Of a stretch of 51,674 nt of DNA, positions 1 through 8,194 are shown in pieces. Both the position numbers and the translations under genes were made by a program. The notes beneath the pieces were generated by a model. It worked only from the letters and a program-made list of their open reading frames with translations, had not been told where the DNA came from and did no database searches. The stretch's first letter is position 1. The number at the start of each line of letters is the position of its first letter. This DNA comes from an uncultured Prevotella sp. (GTDB taxonomy: Bacteria > Bacteroidota > Bacteroidia > Bacteroidales > Bacteroidaceae). The stretch lies in NCBI GenBank assembly GCA_934203355.1, contig CAKPZC010000007.1, forward strand, positions 1 to 51,674, read 5' to 3'.

Positions 1-2073
1 TCGCTGTACGACTATATGTCTGTTAAGGCGGATAGCTTGGATCAGCAGATTGTGTTTGGTTTGACTAAGCGTGGGGCTGATGGAGATTTCTCGTTGAGAG
101 AAATGAGTGAGAAGCTGGATGTTAGACCGAGCATTGAACGGCTTTGTGATACTGTATTGCGATATGCTAAGGACATGAAGGGTATTGTGTATGCTATTGA
201 CATTAAGCATGCGGAACATATCGCGGAATATTATAGGGAGCATGGACTGAATGCAGTGGCGATTAGCAGCAAGACACCGGCAGAAGAACGAAAAAACATA
301 ATAGAAAGGTTTAAATTCAACATTGCCGAAGGCAACAATTCAACATTCTTGCTTGGGCAAGCGTCTCTACGAGCCGAGCGCAACACTCAAAATTCTTGCT
401 TAGGCAAGCGTCTCTACGAGCCGAGCGCAACACTCAAGATTCTTGTTAATGTCGATTTGTTTGGTGAAGGTTTTGATTGTCCAGATGTGGAGTTTATCCA
501 GTTAGCAAGACCTACACTATCATTGGCGAAGTATCTGCAGATGGTAGGACGTGGAATGCGTGTGTTTGAGGGTAAGAAATATTGCTTGATATTGGACAAT
601 GTCGGGCTATACCGTTTGTTTGGTCTGCCGTCAGATGACAGAGACTGGCAAGCCATGTTTGAAGGACGTATCGCTGGTAAAGGTATTCTGACAGGGGAAG
701 TGGAAGGACAGTATAACATAGCCTATTCTGTTTGTAACGAACAAGAGAGAATCACTTCGGACGCACGAACAGAATTGATTACCGTGATGACACATGAGGG
801 GCAACGTATGGACTTGGAAGAAGCATACGGCTACGAGATAGTAGGCAACAAGGAAGGTCTGTCGGGGGTTGTGGATAAGGACGGCAAGGAAGTGCTACCC
901 TGTGAATATAATAAGGTAGAACTGAAAGCATACGGAATTGCTAAACTATATTCTCGACGGAAGATAGACAGAGAACGTCCATGGATGGACTTGCGTAATG
1001 GAGTAAGATTCTTCAAGCGACCAAGAATCGAGAAGCATGGTTTTATGGAGTTTTCTACTACAGACGGATTGCGCCTCTATCCGAGAGTAAGAACCCGACT
1101 AATGGACGAGAATTGCTTTGTGTTGAGGAATGTGTTGGATGATGGCATAGACGACGGACTGCTGTTCCGCAATTTCTTTGTGCAGCCATCAGAGCCTGGC
1201 AGATTATATAGGTTGAAGGAGAAAATCGAAGATTTGACGATATGGGAAGATGAACAAGGTGGTTTGGCTTGGCGCAAGACTTGGGACAGCATGTTGCGCC
1301 CCATGACGGCTGAGGAATTGGTGGAAAAGAGAAACGCATGGGAAGAGGATGTGAGGCTGTTTGAGGAGGAAAAGAAAGAATACATAACGAATTTCAAACC
1401 TGAAATAGAGATTGACGACATCGATGGAAAAACACTGTTAACGGATTATAAAGAACCTGCAAATCTAAGGATTAGCTGCGTCACGAAGAACAACTATCAA
1501 GCTTACTACCGGGAACATTGTAAGGATGAATGGGAGTCGTTAGGATGTTATGCCAAGATATTTCCTCAAGCGTATGGCATCAGAATAGTGAAAAACAAAG
1601 ATGGAAAATATCTTGTACGCACAGAACTGTTCAAACCACTGGAAAAGCCGGAACAGACATATGAGTTTGCAGAACTACAGGACAACGCCCTACTCCACTT
1701 TACGAAACAAGGCAAGGAATACTGGATATACCTGGAAAACATGACATGTTTCAACAGAAAACCTGAATTTGTAACTATCGGTTTCATGGAATTTCTGAAG
1801 ATAGACAGATTGTATATGAAACGTGGCAAAAATAGCGGTGAAACCTACAGAAGAGCAGAGATAAGGGTGTATGACGACATATGCTTCGTGGGAACAAGAG
1901 AGGTATTCGTAAAAACAGAATTTAGACTACACCATTACTGCATTCAACAAAGGTCGTTGGACGGCAAGCGTTTTATATTGAGCGACAATATGAATCCACG
2001 AGAATCGTCAACATGGTTTGACATGTACTATGACGGAAAAAACACACCGACAGTAGAAAGAAGGAAGAAGTGA
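1..2073 (+). CDS. DEAD/DEAH-box helicase, C-terminal part (5' end outside window)
   Basis: The frame is open from base 1, so the ATG at 16 is probably internal and the Q-motif, Walker A and DEAD box lie upstream of the window. What remains is the second RecA-like domain: a GIVYAID segment, then VDLFGEGFDCP (motif V region) and QMVGRGMR (motif VI with the arginine finger). A long C-terminal region follows, with one stretch (about residues 275-320) resembling a WG-type repeat (GVVDKDGKEVLPCEYNKV). Between the ERFK and ILVNVD segments, where relatives have a few residues, lie about 40 residues encoded by a repeat-derived insertion at 313-438 (see repeat entry). A deleted paralogue lies at 26911-27246. 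It probably acts as an ATP-dependent nucleic-acid translocase; the specific role is unknown. Confidence 0.85.
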   Translation, partial: SLYDYMSVKADSLDQQIVFGLTKRGADGDFSLREMSEKLDVRPSIERLCDTVLRYAKDMKGIVYAIDIKHAEHIAEYYREHGLNAVAISSKTPAEERKNIIERFKFNIAEGNNSTFLLGQASLRAERNTQNSCLGKRLYEPSATLKILVNVDLFGEGFDCPDVEFIQLARPTLSLAKYLQMVGRGMRVFEGKKYCLILDNVGLYRLFGLPSDDRDWQAMFEGRIAGKGILTGEVEGQYNIAYSVCNEQERITSDARTELITVMTHEGQRMDLEEAYGYEIVGNKEGLSGVVDKDGKEVLPCEYNKVELKAYGIAKLYSRRKIDRERPWMDLRNGVRFFKRPRIEKHGFMEFSTTDGLRLYPRVRTRLMDENCFVLRNVLDDGIDDGLLFRNFFVQPSEPGRLYRLKEKIEDLTIWEDEQGGLAWRKTWDSMLRPMTAEELVEKRNAWEEDVRLFEEEKKEYITNFKPEIEIDDIDGKTLLTDYKEPANLRISCVTKNNYQAYYREHCKDEWESLGCYAKIFPQAYGIRIVKNKDGKYLVRTELFKPLEKPEQTYEFAELQDNALLHFTKQGKEYWIYLENMTCFNRKPEFVTIGFMEFLKIDRLYMKRGKNSGETYRRAEIRVYDDICFVGTREVFVKTEFRLHHYCIQQRSLDGKRFILSDNMNPRESSTWFDMYYDGKNTPTVERRKK
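313..445 (+). repeat. Repeat-derived insertion with 47-bp tandem repeat inside helicase ORF
   Basis: An AT-rich linker (ATTCAACATT) precedes an inverted-repeat core at 324-336 (TTGCC-GAA-GGCAA), another linker and a core at 348-361 (CTTGC-TTGG-GCAAG). Two nearly identical 47-bp units then start at 345 and 392, with a third, partial unit (ATTCTTG) at 439. Linkers and cores match the intergenic repeat family elsewhere in the window. Because 47 is not a multiple of three, the two copies are read in different frames, and gain or loss of one copy would break the ORF. Confidence 0.85.
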
Positions 2074-2091
2074 TAAAAGATATTTAGGGTG

Positions 2092-2154
2092 AAAAAAAAT
2101 GGGAGTATACACTCTATGTCTCTAAGCGAAAAACACAAAATGTATAACTCCCAT
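2092..2154 (-). terminator. Rho-independent terminator of yggS
   Basis: Arms at 2099-2111 and 2141-2154 pair over 13 bp with one bulged base and a loop of about 29 nt. On the minus strand the stem is followed by a run of eight T. It sits just downstream of yggS and beyond the helicase stop, so it could serve both convergent genes. Confidence 0.65.
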
Positions 2155-2162
2155 AAGGTTTC

Positions 2163-2840
2163 TTAATAAACTCTTTCTCCAAATATATAAGTGCCAACAC
2201 GAACCATCGTAGAACGACATTCCACGGCTATCTTATAATCGTGGCTCATTCCCCACGAACGTTCGCAAAAACTTGGCGAGGTTGCAAAATAACGTTCTTT
2301 TACCTCGTCAAAGAAATTAGCGGCAAGACTGAACTCATTCCTAATGATTTGCTCGTCGTCAACATGCGACGCCATCATCATAAGTCCGCAAATCTCAACA
2401 TTCTTTAACTCGCGCCATTCGCCACTCTCAAGCAATTGCCGGCAATCGTCGAGCGAAAGTCCATACTTTGTTTCCTCCTCGGCTATATGCAACTCAAGCA
2501 GTACTTTTATGACGCGGTTATTAGCAGCAGCCTGCTTGTTAATCTCACGAAGCAACTTCAACGAATCAACAGCATCTATCATCGTTATATACGGAGCGAT
2601 ATACTTCACTTTATTGGTCTGCAAATGTCCAATAAAATGCCACTCTATATCGCGAGGCAGAGCCTCAACCTTCTTGGCAAGTTCCTGCTCGCGACTCTCA
2701 CCAAACACACGCTGTCCGGCATCGTAAGCCTCCTGGATATATTCTGCCGGATGAAACTTGCTCACTGCGACAAGCCTCACGCCTTGCGGCAACGAGCATG
2801 TCACGTCTCTCAATCTACGCGCAATTTCCGTTTTTTCCAT
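2163..2840 (-). CDS. yggS: YggS/PROSC-family pyridoxal-phosphate homeostasis protein
   Basis: 225 aa, the normal length for this family of single-domain alanine-racemase-fold PLP carriers. The PLP lysine is K28 in VAVSKFHP, and the family signatures FGESREQE (in place of FGENYVQE), WHFIGHLQTNK and the C-terminal RVGTYIFG are present. Relatives buffer intracellular PLP and affect amino-acid and keto-acid metabolism; no enzymatic reaction is firmly established. It starts 49 bp after the DUF4494 gene on the same strand and is probably co-transcribed with it from the promoter at 3416-3423. Confidence 0.95.
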   Translation of the reverse strand: MEKTEIARRLRDVTCSLPQGVRLVAVSKFHPAEYIQEAYDAGQRVFGESREQELAKKVEALPRDIEWHFIGHLQTNKVKYIAPYITMIDAVDSLKLLREINKQAAANNRVIKVLLELHIAEEETKYGLSLDDCRQLLESGEWRELKNVEICGLMMMASHVDDEQIIRNEFSLAANFFDEVKERYFATSPSFCERSWGMSHDYKIAVECRSTMVRVGTYIFGERVY

Positions 2841-2889
2841 TGTAATATATATTTAGAGATTTTGTTCTGCCATATCGGGCACCAGAGTT

Positions 2890-3381
2890 TTATCCCTCAA
2901 ACTCTGGTGTGTCGTTCTTTTCCTCCTTTTTTACGGGAGCATTGTGCTCATAGACATCCATAATTTTTGTCTCGGATATATTCACTATGACATAGTCGAT
3001 AGCTGTCTTGCCCATTGCGTCCTCGATATTCTTCACCGCAGCATTGAAAGTAGCAGCCTGAACAAGGAAGTTCACAGCCGAACGCTTCTCCTTGGCTGTC
3101 TTTTCGTCCAAGGTGATGAATGAGAGCTTAGCCTTATACCAATGGTCATCGTTGTCGCTGTCGCTGAAGAAAATCTCTCCGTAAGAGGCTGGAGTAATGT
3201 TCTTCACTTCAAACTCGCCACTCACGAATGGCTCCATTTCCTTAGTGATTGCTTCTTCTGCCTCGCCAAAACTCAAAGCATCGACAACATACAGTTCGTT
3301 AACCTTCTTCTGTCCTGCATCTTCTGTCTGGCGCTCATAGCGTACGGTGGTTTCAAACCAATTTGCTGTTCTTGATCTCAT
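2890..3381 (-). CDS. DUF4494 domain protein
   Basis: 163 aa cytoplasmic protein with no signal peptide or membrane segment. The start MRSRTANWFETTVRYER and the central VVDALSFGEAEEAI segment are typical of DUF4494, a family I know only from Bacteroidota and without assigned function. The last 15 or so residues are charged and low-complexity (KKEEKNDTPEFEG). It is the first gene of a likely two-gene operon with yggS. Confidence 0.85.
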   Translation of the reverse strand: MRSRTANWFETTVRYERQTEDAGQKKVNELYVVDALSFGEAEEAITKEMEPFVSGEFEVKNITPASYGEIFFSDSDNDDHWYKAKLSFITLDEKTAKEKRSAVNFLVQAATFNAAVKNIEDAMGKTAIDYVIVNISETKIMDVYEHNAPVKKEEKNDTPEFEG

Positions 3382-3415
3382 TTTTCCTATTATGTTATTT
3401 GTTTTTTACAGACAA

Positions 3416-3423
3416 CAAAAGTA
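3416..3423 (-). promoter_or_regulatory. Bacteroidota -7 box for DUF4494-yggS
   Basis: On the minus strand the box reads TACTTTTG, an exact match to TAnnTTTG, about 35 bp ahead of the DUF4494 start. No good TTTG -33 element is seen at the expected spacing. Confidence 0.55.
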
Positions 3424-3501
3424 ACAATTTATTCTGACATACGGAATAAAACTGCCTACATAAATAATATTTTTTATATGTCGCATTATATAAACTACTA
3501 A

Positions 3502-3540
3502 AACGAAAAAGGCTCTTCATAAAGAAGAGCCTTTTTCGTT
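3502..3540. terminator. Bidirectional terminator after the tRNA-Pro pair
   Basis: A perfect inverted repeat: AAAAAGGCTCTTC, loop ATAAA, GAAGAGCCTTTTT. The T-run is present on both strands. It lies immediately 3' of the distal tRNA on the minus strand. Confidence 0.9.
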
Positions 3541-3541
3541 G

Positions 3542-3615
3542 TCGGGGCGACAGGATTCGAACCTGCGACCACCTGGTCCCAAACCAGGCGCGCTACCGGA
3601 CTGCGCTACACCCCG
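3542..3615 (-). tRNA. tRNA-Pro(TGG), distal copy
   Basis: 74 nt cloverleaf read on the minus strand. The acceptor CGGGGTG pairs with CGCCCCG, the anticodon arm is CCTGG-TTTGGGA-CCAGG (anticodon TGG), and the T arm is GCAGG-TTCGAAT-CCTGT. The discriminator is A. CCA is not encoded. Identical to the copy at 3677-3750. Confidence 0.97.
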
Positions 3616-3676
3616 TTGGTGTTGTTTATGTTCAAGTTCCTCAGCTGAGAAACCCGTTGTTGCAATCGGAAAGAAG

Positions 3677-3750
3677 TCGGGGCGACAGGATTCGAACCTG
3701 CGACCACCTGGTCCCAAACCAGGCGCGCTACCGGACTGCGCTACACCCCG
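3677..3750 (-). tRNA. tRNA-Pro(TGG), proximal copy
   Basis: Base-for-base identical to the copy 135 bp away. The 61-bp spacer contains no promoter-like sequence, so both are probably processed from one transcript starting at the promoter at 3768-3798. Confidence 0.97.
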
Positions 3751-3767
3751 TTTTTCAATTGCGAGTG

Positions 3768-3798
3768 CAAAGGTACTAATTATTTTTGATACCACAAA
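3768..3798 (-). promoter_or_regulatory. Promoter of the tRNA-Pro operon
   Basis: Read on the minus strand: TTTG, exactly 19 bp, TACCTTTG. This is a perfect match to the Bacteroidota sigma-70 consensus, ending 17 bp before the first tRNA. Confidence 0.8.
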
Positions 3799-3851
3799 AC
3801 TTTTGGCATAAAAATTTATGCGTTTTTCTTTAATTAATATGCGTTTCAATT

Positions 3852-3890
3852 AAAAAAAGGCAATCACATGATGTTTATCATGCAATTGCC
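3852..3890 (-). terminator. Terminator of serine palmitoyltransferase gene
   Basis: Stem GGCAAT-TG-CATGAT, loop AAAC, ATCATG-TG-ATTGCC on the minus strand, followed by seven T (3852-3858). It lies 24 bp past the stop codon. Confidence 0.8.
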
Positions 3891-3914
3891 CTCTTTTTGT
3901 AATTAAAAGCGGTA

Positions 3915-5105
3915 TTAATCTTTTATGATGTCGAGTTCCTTGAACACACGCTTCAATATCTGCACGCCGCGCTCTACCTGCTCCTCAGTGTGAGTTGCCA
4001 TAAGTGCGAATCGTACAAGTGTGTCCTGAGGTGCGCATGCTGGCGGAATAACGGGATTGATAAATACACCGTATTCGAATGCCTTTGCTGTTGCATAGAA
4101 TGTCTTGTCTACATCATGTACATAGAGCGGAATAATCGGACTCTGTGTCTCACCAATCTCAAATCCCTCCTCCTTGAATCGGCGAAGAGCATAGTTGGTC
4201 ACCTTCCACAACTTATCGATGCGCTCTGGCTCTTTCTGGATAATATGGAGAGCCTCAAGTGCGGCTGCTGTAGCAGCTGGAGTGTTGGAAGCACTGAATA
4301 TATATGTGCGGCATGTGTGGCGCAGATAATTGATTGTGTCCTTATCGCCTGCGATAAAACCACCAATGCTTGCCAACGACTTTGAGAATGTACCCATTAT
4401 AAGGTCTACCTCGTCGGTCAATCCAAAATAGTCGCATACGCCACGACCCTGCTTGCCAAACACGCCAAGACCATGAGCCTCGTCAACCATGATAGAGCAG
4501 TTGTACTTGTGCTTCAACTCAACAATCTTGGGAAGATCAGCCAAATCGCCCTCCATCGAGAACACGCCATCCACAACGATAAGCTTCACAGCCTCGTAAG
4601 GCAGGTTCTTGAGAACACGCTCAAGGTCGTCCATGTCATTGTGCTTGTAATGAAGCTGTGTGGCAAACGACAAGCGGCGACCGTCAACGATACTTGCATG
4701 GTCGCGATCGTCACAAATAATATAGTCTCCACGACCTACAACCACAGGTAGGACACCTGAATTAACAAAGAATCCTGTTGAGAAACACAGTGTCTCATCC
4801 TTGCCTATATATTCAGCGAGCTCCTTCTCAAGCTGCACATGCAAGTCGAGCGTACCATTGAGAAAACGACTTCCGGCACAACCAGAGCCATATTTATCGA
4901 GAGCAGCCTTAGCTGCATCTATGATGCGCTGGTCACCTGTCAGACCAGTGTAAGCGTTGGAGCCAAACATAAGGACCTTATGTCCGCCCATTTCCACTTC
5001 TGTACCCTGCTTGCTCGTTATCTCACGAAAATAGGGATACACGCCCTCTGCCATGTACTTCTGCGGAAGACGATAGCTTTTGTATTTTTCTTGTAATTGT
5101 CCCAT
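3915..5105 (-). CDS. spt: Serine palmitoyltransferase (alpha-oxoamine synthase family)
   Basis: 396 aa fold-type I PLP enzyme of the family that includes KBL, BioF and SPT. Visible are the PLP lysine K242 in GTFSKSLAS, the ring-stacking histidine H136 (HASIVDG) and D208 in DEAHGLG. The N-terminal form (YFREITSKQGTEVEMGGHKVLMFGSNAYTG region) and the absence of bio genes nearby favour SPT, which condenses serine with a long-chain acyl-CoA as the first step of Bacteroidota sphingolipid synthesis. A BioF or KBL role cannot be excluded by sequence alone. It is divergent from a lipid kinase at 5295, which supports a sphingolipid context. Confidence 0.85.
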   Translation of the reverse strand: MGQLQEKYKSYRLPQKYMAEGVYPYFREITSKQGTEVEMGGHKVLMFGSNAYTGLTGDQRIIDAAKAALDKYGSGCAGSRFLNGTLDLHVQLEKELAEYIGKDETLCFSTGFFVNSGVLPVVVGRGDYIICDDRDHASIVDGRRLSFATQLHYKHNDMDDLERVLKNLPYEAVKLIVVDGVFSMEGDLADLPKIVELKHKYNCSIMVDEAHGLGVFGKQGRGVCDYFGLTDEVDLIMGTFSKSLASIGGFIAGDKDTINYLRHTCRTYIFSASNTPAATAAALEALHIIQKEPERIDKLWKVTNYALRRFKEEGFEIGETQSPIIPLYVHDVDKTFYATAKAFEYGVFINPVIPPACAPQDTLVRFALMATHTEEQVERGVQILKRVFKELDIIKD

Positions 5106-5154
5106 TTTAAATTTTATACAGGTATATCAACCCAATATTGTTATTTCCAGGCTG

Positions 5155-5162
5155 CAAAGTTA
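5155..5162 (-). promoter_or_regulatory. -7 box for spt
   Basis: TAACTTTG on the minus strand matches TAnnTTTG and lies 49 bp upstream of the start codon. Confidence 0.5.
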
Positions 5163-5256
5163 CAAATAAAAACCAATATAAGTTGGTTTTTTTTAAGAAA
5201 TATGCTATTTTGAGCATTTTTAAAGCCAAACAACCTGCTATGAAAGGGGAATTTAG

Positions 5257-5264
5257 TATCTTTG
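5257..5264 (+). promoter_or_regulatory. -7 box for the lipid kinase-trmN6 unit
   Basis: TATCTTTG matches TAnnTTTG and lies 30 bp ahead of the kinase start codon. The -33 region is weak. Confidence 0.5.
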
Positions 5265-5294
5265 TAGTCAAATAATGATAAAATTATAGCACAT

Positions 5295-6323
5295 ATGAAG
5301 AAGAAAGCCGTTTTCATAATCAACCTCAAATCCGGCACCTCCGACAAGGCCGCTATACCCGACCTTATCGACACGACGCTCGACAAGGAGCTGTTTGACT
5401 ATGAAATTGCCGTCACAGAATATGCCGGACATGCATCAGAGATTGCAGCCAAAGCAAAAGACAACGGGATTGACGTTGTTGTGGCTGTAGGGGGCGATGG
5501 CACTGTGAACGAAGTGGCAAAAGCTATTGTACACTCAAACACGGCACTCGGCATTATACCATGTGGTTCGGGTAATGGACTCGCACGCCATTTGTTGTTG
5601 CCAATAAATGCCCGTAAGGCTATCGAGGTGATAAACCGCTGCGAAATACGCGACCTTGACTACGGCATCATCAATGGCTACCCATTCTTCTGTACATGTG
5701 GAATGGGCTTCGACGCTTTTGTCAGCATGAAGTTTGCCGAGGCTGGCAAGCGTGGTCCAATCACTTATATAGAGAATGTGTTGCGCGAGGGGTTAAAATA
5801 TAAGCCCGAGACCTATACTATCGAAGACGAGAATGGCACAGCACGCTACAAAGCTTTTCTCATTTCATGCGCCAACGCATCGCAATATGGCAACAACGCC
5901 TACATTGCCCCTCAGGCGTCAATGAGCGACGGACTGATGGATGTAATTATCATGGAACCATTCGACTTGCTTGAGGCTCCACAGATAAGCATAGACATGT
6001 TCAACAAAACGCTCGACAAAAGTTCTAAGATTAAAACGTTCAAGTGTCAGAAGCTTCACATTCACCGCGACTCTCCTGGAGTGATACACTATGATGGCGA
6101 CCCAGTGATGACTGGCGAAGACATAACTGTGGAACTGAAACCAAAAGGTGTGAAAATTATCGTCAACACTTCTGCCGATCGAAGTACACGCCAGCCTAAC
6201 GCCCTACAAAATGCGGCGGCTGAACTACTGAACGAGATTCACGACATCAGAGAAGACATAAGCCAAAGCACACGCAAATTCCAGGCGTGGAGCAAGGCTA
6301 TACAGAAAAAGCTAAATTTATAA
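5295..6323 (+). CDS. Diacylglycerol/sphingosine kinase-family lipid kinase
   Basis: 342 aa with the DAGK catalytic fold (PF00781). The ATP-binding motif GGDGT is at residues 66-70 and GSGNGLAR at 91-98, with GMGFDA further on. The last 50 residues form a charged helical tail. The family phosphorylates membrane lipids such as diacylglycerol or long-chain bases. Divergence from serine palmitoyltransferase makes a sphingoid-base or ceramide substrate plausible, but this is inference. trmN6 follows after 22 bp on the same strand. Confidence 0.85.
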   Translation: MKKKAVFIINLKSGTSDKAAIPDLIDTTLDKELFDYEIAVTEYAGHASEIAAKAKDNGIDVVVAVGGDGTVNEVAKAIVHSNTALGIIPCGSGNGLARHLLLPINARKAIEVINRCEIRDLDYGIINGYPFFCTCGMGFDAFVSMKFAEAGKRGPITYIENVLREGLKYKPETYTIEDENGTARYKAFLISCANASQYGNNAYIAPQASMSDGLMDVIIMEPFDLLEAPQISIDMFNKTLDKSSKIKTFKCQKLHIHRDSPGVIHYDGDPVMTGEDITVELKPKGVKIIVNTSADRSTRQPNALQNAAAELLNEIHDIREDISQSTRKFQAWSKAIQKKLNL

Positions 6324-6345
6324 GTTATATTTATAAATAAGGTAT

Positions 6346-7050
6346 ATGACTGGAGGCAACTTCACTTTTCGCCGCTTCACCATACAACAAGAACACTGCG
6401 CCATGAAAGTGGGAACCGACGGTGTTCTGCTTGGGGCATGGGCCAATGGGGGCAAACATATTCTTGACATAGGCACGGGCACGGGGCTAATAGCTCTAAT
6501 GATGGCACAACGCCATAATGAGGCAATAATAAAGGCTGTGGAAATTGACCACGAGACTGCTATTCAGGCTAACGACAACATAACATGTTCGCCTTTCACG
6601 GGGCGGATTGATGTCATAGAAACGCCTATACAGCTATTCAAACCCGATAATAAGTTCGACTCAATAGTATCGAACCCGCCTTTCTTCACCGACAGCCTGA
6701 AAAACCCAGACCAACAACGTGCCACTGCTCGACATGCCGACACCCTACCCTATCGAGAGTTATTTAGATCGGTAAGCAGTCTGCTTGCCGACGACGGCGA
6801 ATTCAGTGCCGTTATTCCTGTCGACTGTCTTGCCACATTTGTCAGCGAGGCTTACCTTGCCAAGCTTGCTATCTCACGACAATGCTCCATACGCACTACG
6901 CCGCGCAAACAGCCCAAACGCTATTTAGTAGCTTTTCGCCATTATGAATCGACTTTCATAAGAGAGACGGAAGAACAGTGTCTAATGAATGCCGACGGCA
7001 CAAGGTCGGAATGGTATGACATGTTGACAAAGGACTTCTACATAAAATAA
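6346..7050 (+). CDS. trmN6: tRNA1(Val) A37 N6-methyltransferase
   Basis: 234 aa class I SAM-dependent methyltransferase. The SAM motif DIGTGTG is at residues 41-47 and the N6-adenine catalytic motif NPPF at 110-113. The N-terminal FRRFTIQQEHCAMKVGTDGVLLG is characteristic of the YfiC/TrmN6 family, which methylates A37 of tRNA1(Val). It is probably translated from the lipid-kinase transcript and ends at a strong bidirectional terminator shared with galE. Confidence 0.9.
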   Translation: MTGGNFTFRRFTIQQEHCAMKVGTDGVLLGAWANGGKHILDIGTGTGLIALMMAQRHNEAIIKAVEIDHETAIQANDNITCSPFTGRIDVIETPIQLFKPDNKFDSIVSNPPFFTDSLKNPDQQRATARHADTLPYRELFRSVSSLLADDGEFSAVIPVDCLATFVSEAYLAKLAISRQCSIRTTPRKQPKRYLVAFRHYESTFIRETEEQCLMNADGTRSEWYDMLTKDFYIK

Positions 7051-7060
7051 AGCCATACCA

Positions 7061-7098
7061 ACAAAAACGCCAACCACAAACATGGTTGGCGTTTTTGT
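7061..7098. terminator. Bidirectional terminator between trmN6 and galE
   Basis: ACAAAAACGCCAACC, loop ACAAACAT, GGTTGGCGTTTTTGT. T-runs on both strands serve the two convergent genes. Confidence 0.9.
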
Positions 7099-7128
7099 TA
7101 TTATTGTTTGTCTTGGTTTTTACCAAAA

Positions 7129-8166
7129 TTACATGATACCGTCCTCGCGCAGTTTCACCTGCCATTTCCATGCAGAGCGCAGCACGTCATCGAGGTTAGC
7201 CTCAGCCTTCCATCCGAGCACCTTGTTTGCCTTCTCCACATTACCGAAGATTTCCTCGATATCGCCCTCACGACGCGGACCGTATTTCCAGTTAAGCTTC
7301 ACACCAGTTGCCTTCTCGAATGTCTCGACAATCTCGAGAGTAGAATTACCCTTACCAGTACCGATGTTGAAGAACTCCAGCGGTTCGGTCTCTTCGTCGA
7401 GAACACGGCGCATGGCAGCCACATGAGCCTTTGCAAGGTCGACAACATATATATAGTCGCGTATGCAAGTGCCGTCGGGAGTATTATAGTCGTTGCCGAA
7501 TATTGTGAGTTGCTCGCGTATTCCCATAGCTGTCTGTGTTACGTAAGGAATGAGATTGTTGGGCACACCGTTAGGCAACTCGCCGATTTCTGCCGAAGGA
7601 TGGGCACCAATCGGGTTGAAGTAGCGCAACACAATACTCTTGATGGCTGCTCCACTGTGTATATAATCGGTGATAATCTGCTCATTGATTTCCTTTGTGT
7701 TACCATAAGGAGATGTTGCTTTCTGGTGGGGGCAATCCTCCTTAACGGGCAGGTTCTCAAGTTTCGGCTGTCCGTAGACGGTGCAGCTCGACGAGAAGAT
7801 AATACCCTTCACATTATACTTAGGCATGAGTTCAAGAAGGTTTACGAGCGACACAATGTTGTTGCGATAATAAAGCAACGGCTTCTGCACACTCTCGCCA
7901 ACTGCCTTGGAAGCGGCAAAGTGGATGATACCCTCAATTTCGGGATACTTCTGGAATACTGCCTCGGCTGCATCCTTGTCGCGAAGGTCTACCTTCTCGA
8001 ATGCCGGACGCACACCTGTAATCTTCTCGATACCATCAAGAACCTCAATCTTTGAGTTAGAAAGATCGTCAACAATTACCACTTTGTAGCCTGCTTCGAT
8101 AAGCTCTACAGTTGTGTGCGAACCGATAAAGCCGGTTCCACCAGTTACTAAGATTGTTTGTTTCAT
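7129..8166 (-). CDS. galE: UDP-glucose 4-epimerase
   Basis: 345 aa extended short-chain dehydrogenase that interconverts UDP-glucose and UDP-galactose. The NAD-binding motif TGGTGFIG is at residues 8-15. The SSSCTVYG segment (125-132) carries T129, and the catalytic pair is Y154 and K158 in YGNTK. Length and motifs match family norms. It starts 28 bp after rnfD on the same strand with no terminator between, so it is probably the last gene of the rnfC-rnfD-galE transcript. Confidence 0.93.
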   Translation of the reverse strand: MKQTILVTGGTGFIGSHTTVELIEAGYKVVIVDDLSNSKIEVLDGIEKITGVRPAFEKVDLRDKDAAEAVFQKYPEIEGIIHFAASKAVGESVQKPLLYYRNNIVSLVNLLELMPKYNVKGIIFSSSCTVYGQPKLENLPVKEDCPHQKATSPYGNTKEINEQIITDYIHSGAAIKSIVLRYFNPIGAHPSAEIGELPNGVPNNLIPYVTQTAMGIREQLTIFGNDYNTPDGTCIRDYIYVVDLAKAHVAAMRRVLDEETEPLEFFNIGTGKGNSTLEIVETFEKATGVKLNWKYGPRREGDIEEIFGNVEKANKVLGWKAEANLDDVLRSAWKWQVKLREDGIM

Positions 8167-8194
8167 TTGATTATATTGTTAATGTTAGTTGTTA

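Noticed and set aside
3517..3849. Open frames on both strands containing twice-repeated SGAPGLGPGG or RQDSNLRPPGPKPG words
   Set aside because: They are translations through the two identical tRNA-Pro genes, a well-known annotation artefact.
5168..5194. Terminator in the spt/lipid-kinase intergenic region
   Set aside because: The AAAACCAA/TTGGTTTT stem with T-run is AT-rich and weak, and it points rightward where no gene would be terminated; left as unassigned.
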